From Marinobacterium nitratireducens (GTDB lineage Bacteria > Pseudomonadota > Gammaproteobacteria > Pseudomonadales > Balneatricaceae): a stretch of 64,000 nucleotides of DNA. The position numbers were made by a program, and so were the translations under genes. The DNA is taken from positions 508,982-572,981 of the forward strand of contig NZ_BMLT01000002.1 in the NCBI RefSeq assembly GCF_014645375.1, given 5' to 3'. The notes below the pieces were generated by a model that worked only from the letters and a program-made list of their open reading frames with translations, was not told the DNA's origin and did not search any database. The number at the start of each line of letters is the position of its first letter. Within the stretch, counting starts at the first letter, position 1. This document shows positions 27,099-35,876 of the stretch, piece by piece.

Positions 27099-27283
27099 CG
27101 CATCAGCGCCTCGCTCTGCTCGAGCCGTTCGCGCACCTGGACTTCGCTTTGCTGAAGTTTTTCTTCAATTTCCTGCTTATGCATCAGCGTCTGCTGGTTC
27201 TGCAGCGAAACGGCGCTGTCGCAGCTTTTCATGCTGACAAAGCCGACTGCAACCACCGCCAGCACCATCATCAACCTCAGCAT
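27080..27283 (-). CDS. Small membrane-anchored coiled-coil protein
   Basis: 67 residues, unrecognised. An N-terminal hydrophobic helix (MMVLAVVAVGFVSM) is followed by a charged heptad-like coiled coil rich in Glu, Gln and Arg (EIEEKLQQSEVQVRERLEQSE). AGGGAG sits eight bases before the ATG, a strong ribosome site that argues it is real. Its 3' end overlaps the end of the GGDEF/EAL gene on the other strand by 19 bases. It could be a small envelope protein; no function is assigned. Confidence 0.65.
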   Translation of the reverse strand: MLRLMMVLAVVAVGFVSMKSCDSAVSLQNQQTLMHKQEIEEKLQQSEVQVRERLEQSEALMRQRDEP

Positions 27284-27317
27284 ATTGGGATCTCCCTGTG
27301 GCCCTCCCGATGCAGTT

Positions 27318-27470
27318 TAGCAGGCTGATGAAAATCTATCTGCGTTGTCGAATACTGCGTTAAAAACAGGCTCAAAATGCTGATTTAGTTCACTAAACTG
27401 CGTTTTTTCGCCTGTTTTTGCCTTGTCTCGACTGCCTCGATGACGCTTCTCATCAGTCTGCTCGCGGGCT
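27318..27470. repeat. Long imperfect palindrome (about 150 bp) between small coiled-coil gene and marC
   Basis: Outer arms AGCAGGCTGATGA (27319 onwards) and TCATCAGTCTGCT (near 27450-27465), inner arms AAAAACAGGC and GCCTGTTTTT, with TAGTTCACTA at the tip. Both halves can fold into one long hairpin. A T run beside each inner arm means it could terminate transcription from both sides. The form is like interspersed palindromes seen in several marine gammaproteobacteria. Confidence 0.7.
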
Positions 27471-27472
27471 GT

Positions 27473-28081
27473 TCAGAGGCCGTTGCTTTGCATGAAGCCG
27501 TGGATCCCGGTCAGCACGATTTGCGACGCCATCGCCGACAGGATCAGGCCGGTTACCTTGCTGAGGATATTGAGGCCGGTGCGGCCGAGCAGTTTCTCCA
27601 TCGCGCTGGCGGTATGCAGCAGCGCCAGCAGGCAGCCCAGCGCCAGCATCATGCCGCCGATGCCCCAGACCATGTCCATGCCCCGCATTTCCGCACCGTA
27701 GACCAGGATGGCACCGATGGTTGCCGGGCCTATGATGGTGGGCAGCGCCAGCGGCACCACGGCCACATCGTCCCGCTGCTCGTTGGGCACCTCGGCGTTG
27801 ACGCGTACGCCATCCCTTACCAGGCTCACCCCGGACAGAAACAGCAGGATACCGGCGCCGATGCGAAAGGAGTCCAGGGTGATGCCGAGGGCCTCGAACA
27901 TCGGTGTGCCGAAAAAGAACAGCACCAGGGAAATGCAGAAAGCGGCGAATACGGCCCGGTTGGCGATCGAGCGTCGTTCAGCGCGGCTCTCGTTGCGGGT
28001 CAGGGAGAGAAACATCGAGACCACGAAGAAGGGGGCGAACAGGAAGGAGAACTTGATCCAGGTGGTAACCAGCAGCGTCAT
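27473..28081 (-). CDS. MarC-family integral membrane protein
   Basis: 202 residues, six hydrophobic segments, UPF0056/MarC family (FFVVSMFLSLTRN, LPTIIGPATIGAILVYGA, GLNILSKVTGLILSAMASQ). Members are multi-spanning inner-membrane proteins of uncertain role; the once-proposed antibiotic resistance function of MarC was not upheld. The ATG at 28081 starts the first segment; the ribosome site is weak. It is divergent from a DMT exporter. Confidence 0.92.
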   Translation of the reverse strand: MTLLVTTWIKFSFLFAPFFVVSMFLSLTRNESRAERRSIANRAVFAAFCISLVLFFFGTPMFEALGITLDSFRIGAGILLFLSGVSLVRDGVRVNAEVPNEQRDDVAVVPLALPTIIGPATIGAILVYGAEMRGMDMVWGIGGMMLALGCLLALLHTASAMEKLLGRTGLNILSKVTGLILSAMASQIVLTGIHGFMQSNGL

Positions 28082-28268
28082 GGTGGCGGACTCGCTCGCA
28101 AAGCGCGCATTCTAGCACCGGCGCGCTGGACGCCGAAGCAATACGGCACTCTGGCGATAAGTATTGCTAATGCAGATTAAAAATTATTCGCTTCACTTAT
28201 CCGTTATCGGCGCTAATCTGCCCGGTCCGCCGTTGCACCCGCGACTCCGCCCTATCGAGGACTGGCCC

Positions 28269-29171
28269 ATGAATTCCCGCGCTTTGCCGATGCTCTGTCT
28301 GATAGTCGCCATGCTGCTGTGGGGGAGTTCCTTTGTGGTGCTCAAGTACGCTTTTGCCCATTACCATCCGATGGTGGTGCTGACTGGTCGCATGCTGGTC
28401 GCGTCCTGCTGTTTTGTCTGGCTGCTGAAGCGCTTTGGCCCCGTCGACTACCGCCCCGGCGACTGGAAACTGCTCGCCGGACTGATGCTGGCGGAGCCCT
28501 GTCTCTATTTCCTCTTCGAAGCCAGCGCGCTGCAGTACACCAGCGCCGCCCAGGCCGGCATGATCACGGCGCTGCTGCCGCTGCTGGTGGCGGTCGGGGC
28601 CTGGTTCTGGCTGCGCGAGCGCCTGCACCGGCAGGCCTGGGCCGGCTTTGCTCTGGCCGTTGCCGGCGCGGTCTGGCTGAGCCTTGCGGCCGAGGAAAGC
28701 GCCGCCGCGCCGAATCCGCTGCTGGGCAACTTTCTCGAATTCTGCGCTATGCTCTGCGCCACCGTTTACACCCTGTGCCTGAAGCGGTTGTCGTCACGCT
28801 ATTCGCCCTGGCTGCTGACGGCGCTGCAGTCATTCTGTGGCGCGCTGTTTTTCCTGCCGTCGCTGGCGCTGCCGCAGGTCAGCCTGCCCGATGCCTGGAT
28901 ACCGCAAGCCGTGGCGGCGATACTGTTCCTTGGCGTGGCGGTCAATATATTCGCTTACGGCCTCTACAACCTGGGGGTTTCCCGGATGCCGGCCAGCCAG
29001 GCATCCGCCTACATCAACCTGATTCCGGTTTTCACCCTGATCCTGGCGTACCTGGTGCTGCGCGAGACCCTGAATTACGAACAGCTGGCTGCCTCGGCGC
29101 TGGTGATCGGCGGCGTTGTCCTCAGCCAGTGGCAGCCGTCGCGGCGGTCTGCCGCCCTGGAAGTGGCCTGA
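28269..29171 (+). CDS. EamA-type drug/metabolite transporter
   Basis: 300 residues, ten hydrophobic helices in two EamA repeats (LLWGSSFVVLKYAFAH near residue 18, ILAYLVLRETLNYEQLAASALVIGG near the end). A different subgroup from the EamA gene at 4536-5453. The ATG at 28269 follows GAGG; the open frame goes back to 28164 but that part is not conserved. Substrate unknown. Single gene, divergent from marC. Confidence 0.9.
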   Translation: MNSRALPMLCLIVAMLLWGSSFVVLKYAFAHYHPMVVLTGRMLVASCCFVWLLKRFGPVDYRPGDWKLLAGLMLAEPCLYFLFEASALQYTSAAQAGMITALLPLLVAVGAWFWLRERLHRQAWAGFALAVAGAVWLSLAAEESAAAPNPLLGNFLEFCAMLCATVYTLCLKRLSSRYSPWLLTALQSFCGALFFLPSLALPQVSLPDAWIPQAVAAILFLGVAVNIFAYGLYNLGVSRMPASQASAYINLIPVFTLILAYLVLRETLNYEQLAASALVIGGVVLSQWQPSRRSAALEVA

Positions 29172-29584
29172 TCATGCCGTAGCGTGCCCACAGCGAAGCG
29201 AACGGCACCGATTTTGCGGCACGTTTCGCTTCGCTCAAGGTGCCCTACGGTTCCTGTGTGTGGGGTGGTTAGGGCCTAGTCTACCGCTGTGCCGGCTGAA
29301 ACCAATCGATCTGTACTGCGATCGATATTGCGGGTTCCCTGATAACCGCTCCTGCGTAATCAGGATTTCCGCCTTCCCTGGCGGTTTCGCGATGCCTGCG
29401 AACCGGTGTGGGCGTGAAGGCCTCTGCGATGCATCGCTCTACCCAGCCTCCGGTCCGTGGTTTCGGCGCGGTTGGGTGTGGTGTTGTACAGGCTCTTCGT
29501 CCAACGCACTGCCATCCATAACAAAAAGCCGCCCGAGAGCGGCTTTTTATCACAGCGAGTTATGCGCTGTTAACGCCTAACGCG
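29172..29584. repeat. Intergenic region with inverted copy of the dispersed element
   Basis: No gene seen. At 29186-29238 there is an inverted repeat AGCGAAGCGAACG/CGTTTCGCTTCGCT. At about 29284-29456 lies the dispersed element in reverse orientation and in a longer form: minus strand CCGGAGGCTGGGTAGAGCGATGC, an extra internal hairpin, then ATCGATCGCAGTACAGATCG and TTTCAGCCGGCA. A terminator follows at 29523-29548. Confidence 0.75.
29523..29548. terminator. Bidirectional terminator after pycB and the DMT exporter
   Basis: AAAAAGCCGC-CCGAGA-GCGGCTTTTT: GC stem flanked by A and T runs, usable from both directions. It lies about 35 bases after the pycB stop on the minus strand. Confidence 0.85.
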
Positions 29585-31381
29585 TCACTCGATCTCGATC
29601 AGGACCTCGCCGGGGGTGACGCGGTCGCCCTTGACCACGTGCACTGCGGTCACGGTACCGCCGATCGGCGCCTGCACCTCGGTTTCCATCTTCATCGCTT
29701 CGGTCACGAGCACCGCCTTGCCGGCGTCGACCTTGTCGCCCACCGCCACCAGAACGTCGACGATGTTGCCCGGCATCGAGGTGGTGACATGGCCCGGCGC
29801 GGAGGCCTTGGCGCGACCGCTGGCGCCGCCCGACACGTAGAGGTTCTTCGGCTCGAACAGCACTTCTTCAGGCATGCCGTCGAGGGTCAGGAAGACGTGG
29901 CGCTTGCCGGAGTCGAGGTTGCCGACGCCGGTGATCGAGACCTCGTAGGTCTCGCCGTGCACGTCGATGCTGAACTCGGTCGGCACGCCCTCGTCGACCG
30001 GGCGCTGGTCGCTGCCGGCCGGCGGCTGCAGGGCTTCGGGCTGCAGGGTGCCGGCGGCACGCTCGCTGAGGAACTGGCGGCCGATATCCTGGAACATGGC
30101 GAAGGTCAGCACGTCCTCGTCGCTCTGCGCCAGTTCGCCGATCTCGGCGCGCAGGCGCGCCATTTCCGGCGGCAACTGGTCGGCCGGGCGACCGTCGATC
30201 ACCTCGCCGTTGCCGATGGCCTGCTTCTGCAACCCGGCGTTGACCGGCGCCGGCGGCTGGCCGTAGCCGCCCGCGAGGTAGCGCTTCACCTCGTTGGTGA
30301 TGGTCTTGTAGCGCTCGCCGGCAAGTACGTTGAGTACCGCCTGGGTGCCGACGATCTGGGAGGTCGGCGTGACCAGCGGCGGGAAGCCGAGGTCCTCGCG
30401 CACGCGTGGAATTTCGGCGAACACTTCGCGGATCCGGCCCAGCGCATGCTGCTCTTTCAGCTGGTTGGCGAGGTTCGACATCATGCCGCCCGGCACCTGG
30501 TTGATCTGTACCGATACGTCCTCGCGGGTAAACTCGCTCTCGAACTGGTGGTACTTCTTGCGTACCTCGCTGAAGTAGTCGGCGATTTCCTGCAGCAGCT
30601 CCAGATCCAGTCCGGTGTCGTACTTGGTGCCGCGCAGCGCCGCAACCTGCGACTCGGTGGCCGGGTGGCTGGTGCCGGAGGCGAAGGCGGAGATGGCGGT
30701 GTCGATATGCTCGGCGCCGGCCTCGATGGCCTTCAGCTGGCACTGGGCCGCCAGGCCCGCGGTGCTGTGGGAGTGAATGAAGATCGGCAGGTCGACCGCT
30801 TCGCGCAGCGCCTTGACCAGATCATAGGTGGCGTAAGGCGTCAGCAGGCCGGCCATGTCCTTGAGCGCCAGGGAGTCGGCGCCCATTTCTTTCAGGGCTT
30901 TTGCCTGCGCGACGTAGAGCTCGGTGGTGTGCACAGGGCTGGTGGTGTAGCAGATGGTGCCCTGGGCATGCTTGCCGGCTTTCTTCACCGCGCGGATGGC
31001 GGTTTCGAGGTTGCGCAGGTCGTTCAGCGCGTCGAATACGCGGAACACGTCGATGCCGTTGGCCGCCGCCTTTTCGACGAATGCCTCGACGACGTCATCG
31101 GCATAGTGGCGGTAGCCGAGCAGGTTCTGACCGCGCAGCAGCATCTGTAGACGGGTGTTCGGCAGCGCTTCGCGCAGTTTGCGCAGGCGCTCCCACGGAT
31201 CTTCCTTGAGGAAACGGACGCAGGCGTCGAAGGTGGCGCCGCCCCAGACTTCCAGCGACCAGTAGCCAACCTGGTCGAGCTTGTCGCAGATCGGCAGCAT
31301 GTCTTCGGTGCGCATGCGGGTGGCGATCAGGGACTGATGGGCATCGCGCAGGATGACGTCGGTTACTTTTATCTTGCTCAT
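29585..31381 (-). CDS. pycB: Pyruvate carboxylase subunit B (carboxyltransferase with biotinyl domain; OadA-like)
   Basis: 598 residues. N-terminal TIM-barrel carboxyltransferase domain (VILRDAHQSLIATRMRTEDM, EVWGGATFDACVRFL), a conserved PYC/OADA domain, an Ala/Pro-rich linker, and a C-terminal biotinyl domain with the biotinylated lysine in EAMKMET. It pairs with the biotin carboxylase subunit encoded 22 bases upstream; together they convert pyruvate to oxaloacetate. Oxaloacetate decarboxylase alpha subunits look alike, but no sodium-pump beta/gamma genes are present and the operon matches Pseudomonas pycAB (PA5436-PA5435). RBS GGAG precedes the ATG. Confidence 0.94.
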   Translation of the reverse strand: MSKIKVTDVILRDAHQSLIATRMRTEDMLPICDKLDQVGYWSLEVWGGATFDACVRFLKEDPWERLRKLREALPNTRLQMLLRGQNLLGYRHYADDVVEAFVEKAAANGIDVFRVFDALNDLRNLETAIRAVKKAGKHAQGTICYTTSPVHTTELYVAQAKALKEMGADSLALKDMAGLLTPYATYDLVKALREAVDLPIFIHSHSTAGLAAQCQLKAIEAGAEHIDTAISAFASGTSHPATESQVAALRGTKYDTGLDLELLQEIADYFSEVRKKYHQFESEFTREDVSVQINQVPGGMMSNLANQLKEQHALGRIREVFAEIPRVREDLGFPPLVTPTSQIVGTQAVLNVLAGERYKTITNEVKRYLAGGYGQPPAPVNAGLQKQAIGNGEVIDGRPADQLPPEMARLRAEIGELAQSDEDVLTFAMFQDIGRQFLSERAAGTLQPEALQPPAGSDQRPVDEGVPTEFSIDVHGETYEVSITGVGNLDSGKRHVFLTLDGMPEEVLFEPKNLYVSGGASGRAKASAPGHVTTSMPGNIVDVLVAVGDKVDAGKAVLVTEAMKMETEVQAPIGGTVTAVHVVKGDRVTPGEVLIEIE

Positions 31382-31403
31382 ATTTTACTCCTTCAGTCCC
31401 GGG

Positions 31404-32819
31404 TTAGAGCCCGGCGTGGGCCGCTACCGCGGCGGCGATCGCCAGCGCGAGTTCACTGGGGTGTCGTTTTTCCGAATACTGCAGCAGCTCCGGATGGTTC
31501 GGTACGAAGCTGGTATTGAAGACGCCGCTGCGGAATTCCGGGTTCTTGAGGATTTCCTGGTAGTAGGGTGCGGTGGTGCGAATGCCCTGAAGGCGCATGT
31601 CCGCCAGCGCTCGGGAGCCGCGATCGAGGGCGTCTTCCCAGTTCAGCGCCCAGACGATGAGCTTGAGGCACATCGAGTCGAAGTAGGGCGGAATGGTGTA
31701 GCCGGTGTAGATGGCGGTGTCGGTGCGCACCCCGGGGCCGCCCGGCGCATAGTAGCGTGTCACCTTGCCGAAACTCGGCAGGAAGTTGTTCTTCGGGTCC
31801 TCGGCATTGATGCGGAACTGCAGCGCAAAGCCGCGGTGCTGGATATCCTGCTGGCGATACTGCAGCGGCAGTCCGGCGGCGATGCGAATCTGCTCGCGCA
31901 CGATGTCCACGCCGGTGATCTGCTCGGTGATGGTGTGCTCCACCTGGACCCGGGTGTTCATCTCCATGAAGTAGACTTCATTGTCGGTCTGCAGGAACTC
32001 GACGGTGCCGGCGTTTTCGTAGCCGACCGCCTTGGCGGCCTTGACCGCCAGCTCGCCGACGTAGGCACGCTGTTCCGGTGTCAGCTGGGGGCTGGGGGCG
32101 ATCTCGATCAGCTTCTGGTTGCGGCGCTGGATGGAGCAGTCGCGCTCGAACAGGTGAATGGCGTTGCCCTGGCTGTCGGCGAGAATCTGCACCTCGATGT
32201 GTTTCGGGTCGACGATGCACTTCTCCAGGAAGACCTCGGCCGAACCGAACGCCTTGGTGGCCTCGGAGATCACGCGCGGATACTGTGCGCGCAGCTCGTC
32301 CGGGCTGTCGCAACGGCGAATGCCGCGGCCGCCGCCGCCGGAGGTGGCCTTGAGCATGACCGGATAGCCGATCTTTTCGGCCACGGTGATGGCTTCGTCG
32401 AGGTCGGCGAGGTTGCCTTCGGAGCCGGGGGTGACCGGCACGCCGGCCCTGATCATGCTGTCACGGGCGGCGGTCTTGTCGCCCATGCGGGCGATTACAT
32501 CGGCGGCAGGGCCGACGAAGGCAATGTTGCGCTCGGCGCAGATGCGCGCGAATTCGGAGTTTTCGGACAGGAAACCGTAGCCGGGGTGGATGGCGTCGCA
32601 GCCGGTTTCGGCGGCGAGGTTGACGATACGGCGAGGGTCGAGATAACCGGCCAGCGGATCTTCGCCCACGAAGTGGGCCTCGTCCGCACGCTTGACGTGC
32701 AGGGCGTGCCGGTCCGGTTCGGTGTAGATCGCCACCGAGCGGATACCCATTTCGGCGCAGGCACGCACGATGCGCACCGCTATTTCGCCGCGGTTGGCGA
32801 TCAGTAACTTCTTGAACAT
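31404..32819 (-). CDS. pycA: Pyruvate carboxylase subunit A (biotin carboxylase)
   Basis: 471 residues, ATP-grasp biotin carboxylase: KKLLIANRGEIAVRIVRACAEMG at the N-terminus, glycine-rich ATP loop TSGGGGRGIRR, MEMNTRVQVEHTITE with the catalytic residues. It carboxylates the biotin carried on PycB. The ATG at 32819 (MFKKLL) is the family start; 14 in-frame codons upstream are not conserved. It is divergent from a LysR regulator, as in Pseudomonas. An AccC role is possible but less likely given pycB next door. Confidence 0.95.
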   Translation of the reverse strand: MFKKLLIANRGEIAVRIVRACAEMGIRSVAIYTEPDRHALHVKRADEAHFVGEDPLAGYLDPRRIVNLAAETGCDAIHPGYGFLSENSEFARICAERNIAFVGPAADVIARMGDKTAARDSMIRAGVPVTPGSEGNLADLDEAITVAEKIGYPVMLKATSGGGGRGIRRCDSPDELRAQYPRVISEATKAFGSAEVFLEKCIVDPKHIEVQILADSQGNAIHLFERDCSIQRRNQKLIEIAPSPQLTPEQRAYVGELAVKAAKAVGYENAGTVEFLQTDNEVYFMEMNTRVQVEHTITEQITGVDIVREQIRIAAGLPLQYRQQDIQHRGFALQFRINAEDPKNNFLPSFGKVTRYYAPGGPGVRTDTAIYTGYTIPPYFDSMCLKLIVWALNWEDALDRGSRALADMRLQGIRTTAPYYQEILKNPEFRSGVFNTSFVPNHPELLQYSEKRHPSELALAIAAAVAAHAGL

Positions 32820-32880
32820 GCTGCTCCTCCGTCGGGTGCGGAATCCCTGAGGCTCGGTCACGGGACGCCGCTGAGTCTCT

Positions 32881-32960
32881 AAATTAGTACAGAGCCAGTC
32901 GTCAGTTAAAATTGATATTTTTTTTAATTTGTATAAATTTCTGCTTATGCCTGATTCTGA
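32881..32960. promoter_or_regulatory. AT-rich divergent pycA/pycR promoter region
   Basis: An unusually A/T-rich stretch for this genome (AAAATTGATATTTTTTTTAA TTTGTATAAATTT around 32909-32943). TATAAATTT and its surroundings include several T-N11-A arrangements typical of LysR binding. It lies between the divergent start codons at 32819 and 33019. Exact -35/-10 elements are not assigned. Confidence 0.55.
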
Positions 32961-33018
32961 CGTCCTGCTTGCAGCGCGTGCCAGGGGCTGAAACCGAATC
33001 TTTGATCGAGGACCTTTT

Positions 33019-33990
33019 ATGGCTTACACGCTGCCGCAGCTGCTGAACCGACTGTCGTTCCGTCAGCTCCAGGTATTCGCTGCGGTCTATCGGCTCAAGG
33101 GCTACAGTCGTGCCGCCACCGAGCTTGGTCTGACGCAGCCGGCAATCAGTGCCCAGGTGCGCCAGCTGGAGCAGGCGCTGGGGCAGCCGTTGTTCGACTA
33201 CGTCGGCAAGAAGCTCTATACCACCGCCGCCGGCGAGCAGGTCGCGCGTTCTGTGCAGCAGGTTTTCGGCGAGCTGGAAAACCTGCAGATGCAGCTGTCC
33301 GAGCTGGAAGGAACCGTCTGGGGCACCCTGAACCTGGCCGCGGTGAGTACCGCGCAGTATGTGGTGCCGCATCTGCTGGCGGGCTTTCTCAAGCAGTATC
33401 CCAAGGTCGATGTGAAGCTGAAGGTGGTGAATCGCGCCCAGGCGATCGAGCGGCTGGCGGAAAACCACGACGATCTGGTGATCATGGGCATGGTGCCGGA
33501 GGATCGCTCCCTGACCTTCATGCCGTTTCTCGACAACGAACTGATCCCGGTGCTGCCCCGCGGACATGCGCTGGCAGGGCGCAAGGATCTGACGCTGGCG
33601 GACTTTCTCGAGTATCCGCTGCTGCTGCGCGAGCAGGGGTCCGGCACCCGCAAGGCGCTGGAGGCCTTCTGCGTCGAGCAGCGGCTGCAACTCAACGGCA
33701 TCATGGAGCTGGGCTCCAACGCGGCGGTCAAGCACGGTGTGCTGGCAGGGCTGGGGGTGGCGGTGATGCCGCGCCTGAGCGTTCAGCTCGAACTCGAGAA
33801 CGGGTTGCTGGAGCAGGCCGAGCTGGCGGGATTCCCGCTGCGTCGCTCCTGGTGCACGGTTTACCCGCGCAGCAAACACCTGACGCCGGTGGCGGAGGCG
33901 TTTCTGACGTACGTGCAGGACAATCTCAAGCCGATCAAGGCGCAGTTCGAGGACCTGTACAGGCTCGGTTCTGGCGCGAAGTCGGCCTGA
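33019..33990 (+). CDS. pycR: LysR-family regulator of pyruvate carboxylase
   Basis: 323 residues. N-terminal winged helix (LSFRQLQVFAAVYRLKGYSRAA, LTQPAISAQVRQLEQALG) and a C-terminal effector-binding domain about 100-300. Divergent from pycA-pycB, matching the P. aeruginosa arrangement where the regulator (PycR, PA5437) controls the adjacent operon. The ATG at 33019 has GAGGACC upstream. Likely ligand unknown. Confidence 0.9.
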   Translation: MAYTLPQLLNRLSFRQLQVFAAVYRLKGYSRAATELGLTQPAISAQVRQLEQALGQPLFDYVGKKLYTTAAGEQVARSVQQVFGELENLQMQLSELEGTVWGTLNLAAVSTAQYVVPHLLAGFLKQYPKVDVKLKVVNRAQAIERLAENHDDLVIMGMVPEDRSLTFMPFLDNELIPVLPRGHALAGRKDLTLADFLEYPLLLREQGSGTRKALEAFCVEQRLQLNGIMELGSNAAVKHGVLAGLGVAVMPRLSVQLELENGLLEQAELAGFPLRRSWCTVYPRSKHLTPVAEAFLTYVQDNLKPIKAQFEDLYRLGSGAKSA

Positions 33991-34022
33991 GCGGGAGCCG
34001 GGTTCAGTCCCGGGTCGGCCGG

Positions 34023-34577
34023 TCAGTTGTCGATGTACTGACCGGGCCGCGTTTCGAGGTCGATATGGCGCAGCGGGAAGTGCTGCCTGCGCCGGTCCTC
34101 GAAGTAGAACCGCAGGGCGTTGCGGATGGTCTGGAAGGCCAGTTCGTCCCAGGGGATTTCATCCTCGCGGAACAGCGCGACCTCGAGGGATTCATCGCCG
34201 GGGCCGAACTCCGGTTGCGGCAGCTCCGCCAAGTAGAGCATCTGCACCTGGCCCAGATGAATGATCGAGGTGACGGTGTAGAGATCGCCGATGCGTACCT
34301 GAGCGCGGGCTTCCTCGAGGGTTTCCCGGGCCGCGGCCTGCTCGGTGGACTCGCCGTTTTCCATGAAACCTGCCGGCAGCGTCCAGTAACCGCGGCGGGG
34401 CTCGATGGCTCGCCGGCACAGCAGCACCCGGTCACCATGGACCGGCAGACAGCCGGCGATGATCTTGGGATTGAGGTAGTGGATGGTGCCACAGTCATCG
34501 CAGACGTGGCGCGGACGGTTGTCGCCCTCGGGAATCTTCTTGCTGACGCTCTTTCCGCACTGGCTGCAGTATTTCAA
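34023..34577 (-). CDS. Nudix hydrolase with N-terminal zinc ribbon
   Basis: About 184 residues. Zinc ribbon with YCSQCG and CDDCG pairs, then a Nudix domain with the box [21 protein letters not shown] near residues 78-98. Related Nudix enzymes cleave nucleoside diphosphate derivatives such as NADH; the NudC SQPWPFPxS motif is not seen, so NAD(H) specificity is doubtful. There is no ATG at the front: a TTG at 34577, with AGGA six bases upstream, gives MKYCSQCG; another TTG at 34601 would add eight residues. Downstream is pycR, convergent. Confidence 0.85.
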   Translation of the reverse strand: MKYCSQCGKSVSKKIPEGDNRPRHVCDDCGTIHYLNPKIIAGCLPVHGDRVLLCRRAIEPRRGYWTLPAGFMENGESTEQAAARETLEEARAQVRIGDLYTVTSIIHLGQVQMLYLAELPQPEFGPGDESLEVALFREDEIPWDELAFQTIRNALRFYFEDRRRQHFPLRHIDLETRPGQYIDN

Positions 34578-34748
34578 ACCCTTTCCTCGATCTGCCGGCA
34601 ATGGGGTGTCCGGCCAAAGGTCATTCTAATGGCCCTTTTCCGCACATCGCAAGCCGGAGCCTGCGCAGGGGGCCTTCGCCTGCCGGTATTCGTCTTTGCC
34701 GCCGGGCCGGGGTATCATGATACTATTATCCTTTGATTGCGTATCCCG

Positions 34749-35360
34749 ATGCTTGAGTTGTTACGTCATCGCCTGACGTCCTACCGACCCCGCCAGCTCG
34801 AAACCATGAAGTCCCGGGCAGGCGTCCTGATCGCCCTGACCGACGAGCCGGACCCCCAGGTCATCCTTACCCGGCGCGCCTCGCATCTGTCCACGCACCG
34901 CGGGGAAGTCGCCTTTCCCGGCGGCAAGCAGGATGCGACCGATCCGGACCTGCTCTATACCGCGCTGCGGGAGGCGGAGGAAGAGGTGGGGCTGGATCCG
35001 GCCCTGGTCGATGTGGTCGGTCCCCTGGGTCAGGTGATGTCGAAGCATCTGATCCAGGTCACGCCCTTTGTCGGTGTGGTGCCGCCGGATGTCGTCCTCA
35101 GCCCCAACCCGCATGAACTCGAGAGCCTGTTTCGGGTGCCGTTGAGCTTTTTTCTCGAGGATCGTCGCCAGCGTACCGATGTCGTCGAGTTTCGTGGCAA
35201 AACCCATTACGTGCCGGCCTACCGCTTTGGCGATTACATAATCTGGGGGCTGACCGCCTACATGCTGGTGGAGCTGCTCAATGTCGGGTTCGATGCCCGC
35301 ATTCCGATGAAGCCGCGCCCCGAGCACCAGGAAACCCCCGCTTCCGGCACCCTTCGCTGA
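34749..35360 (+). CDS. CoA pyrophosphatase-type Nudix hydrolase (NudL/YeaB-like)
   Basis: 203 residues. N-terminal LLRHRLTSYRPRQ, UPF0035 motif LTRRASHLSTHRGEVAFPGGKQD and the overlapping Nudix box GGKQDATDPDLLYTALREAEEEVGL. This arrangement marks the CoA pyrophosphatase subfamily, which splits CoA to 4'-phosphopantetheine and 3',5'-ADP. The ATG at 34749 is preferred; a TTG four codons earlier is possible. It appears to start a short operon with the two small genes that follow. Confidence 0.9.
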   Translation: MLELLRHRLTSYRPRQLETMKSRAGVLIALTDEPDPQVILTRRASHLSTHRGEVAFPGGKQDATDPDLLYTALREAEEEVGLDPALVDVVGPLGQVMSKHLIQVTPFVGVVPPDVVLSPNPHELESLFRVPLSFFLEDRRQRTDVVEFRGKTHYVPAYRFGDYIIWGLTAYMLVELLNVGFDARIPMKPRPEHQETPASGTLR

Positions 35361-35376
35361 TCTGAATAGGAACACC

Positions 35377-35568
35377 ATGAGCAATACCGAAACCGAAGCG
35401 CCGGTCCGCAGCCCCTGTGTGGGCGTCTGCTGCCCCGGTGATCACGATCTTTGCACCGGCTGTCTGCGCAACGCGATGGAGATCGCCGAGTGGGGCGTGC
35501 TGAGCAACGATGAGAAACGCGAGATACTGGCGAAGATTCGCCGCCGCGAGAAAGGGGAGATCTGCTGA
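35377..35568 (+). CDS. DUF1289 small cysteine protein
   Basis: 63 residues with the DUF1289 pattern SPCVGVCCPGDHDLCTGCLR (cysteines spaced as a small metal-binding knuckle), followed by an EIAEWGVLSNDEKREIL helix. Family function unknown; often beside Nudix or other small metabolic genes. RBS AGGA lies six bases before the ATG. Its stop codon overlaps the next start by one base (TGATG), showing translational coupling. Confidence 0.88.
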   Translation: MSNTETEAPVRSPCVGVCCPGDHDLCTGCLRNAMEIAEWGVLSNDEKREILAKIRRREKGEIC

Positions 35569-35876
35569 TGCAGGTGATGATCGATCTGTGCGTGGTGCCG
35601 CTGGGTGTCGGCGTCTCGGTTTCGGAATACGTGGCGGCCTGTCAGCGCATCCTGCGCGAGGCCGGGCTCAGCTATCAGATGCACGCCTACGGCACCAATA
35701 TCGAAGGCGAGTGGGACGAGGTGTTCGCGGCGGTGAAACGCTGCCACGAGGTGCTGCACGACATGGGCGCACCCCGCATCACTTCGTCGCTGCGGGTCGG
35801 TACGCGCACCGACCGCGACCAGACCATGACGGATAAAATATCCAGCGTGGAAGAAAAGCTGTCGGGTGATGCGTAA
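35568..35876 (+). CDS. MTH1187-family thiamine-binding-like protein
   Basis: 102 residues, ferredoxin-like fold of the MTH1187/YkoF superfamily (DLCVVPLGVGVSVSEYVAACQRIL, LSYQMHAYGTNIEGEWDEVF, GAPRITSSLRVGTRTD). Members bind thiamine or hydroxymethylpyrimidine-like ligands; physiological role is uncertain. It is coupled to the DUF1289 gene. Its TAA stop (35874-35876) lies inside the first heptamer of the following island, so the island starts exactly at the gene's end. Confidence 0.9.
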   Translation: MQVMIDLCVVPLGVGVSVSEYVAACQRILREAGLSYQMHAYGTNIEGEWDEVFAAVKRCHEVLHDMGAPRITSSLRVGTRTDRDQTMTDKISSVEEKLSGDA

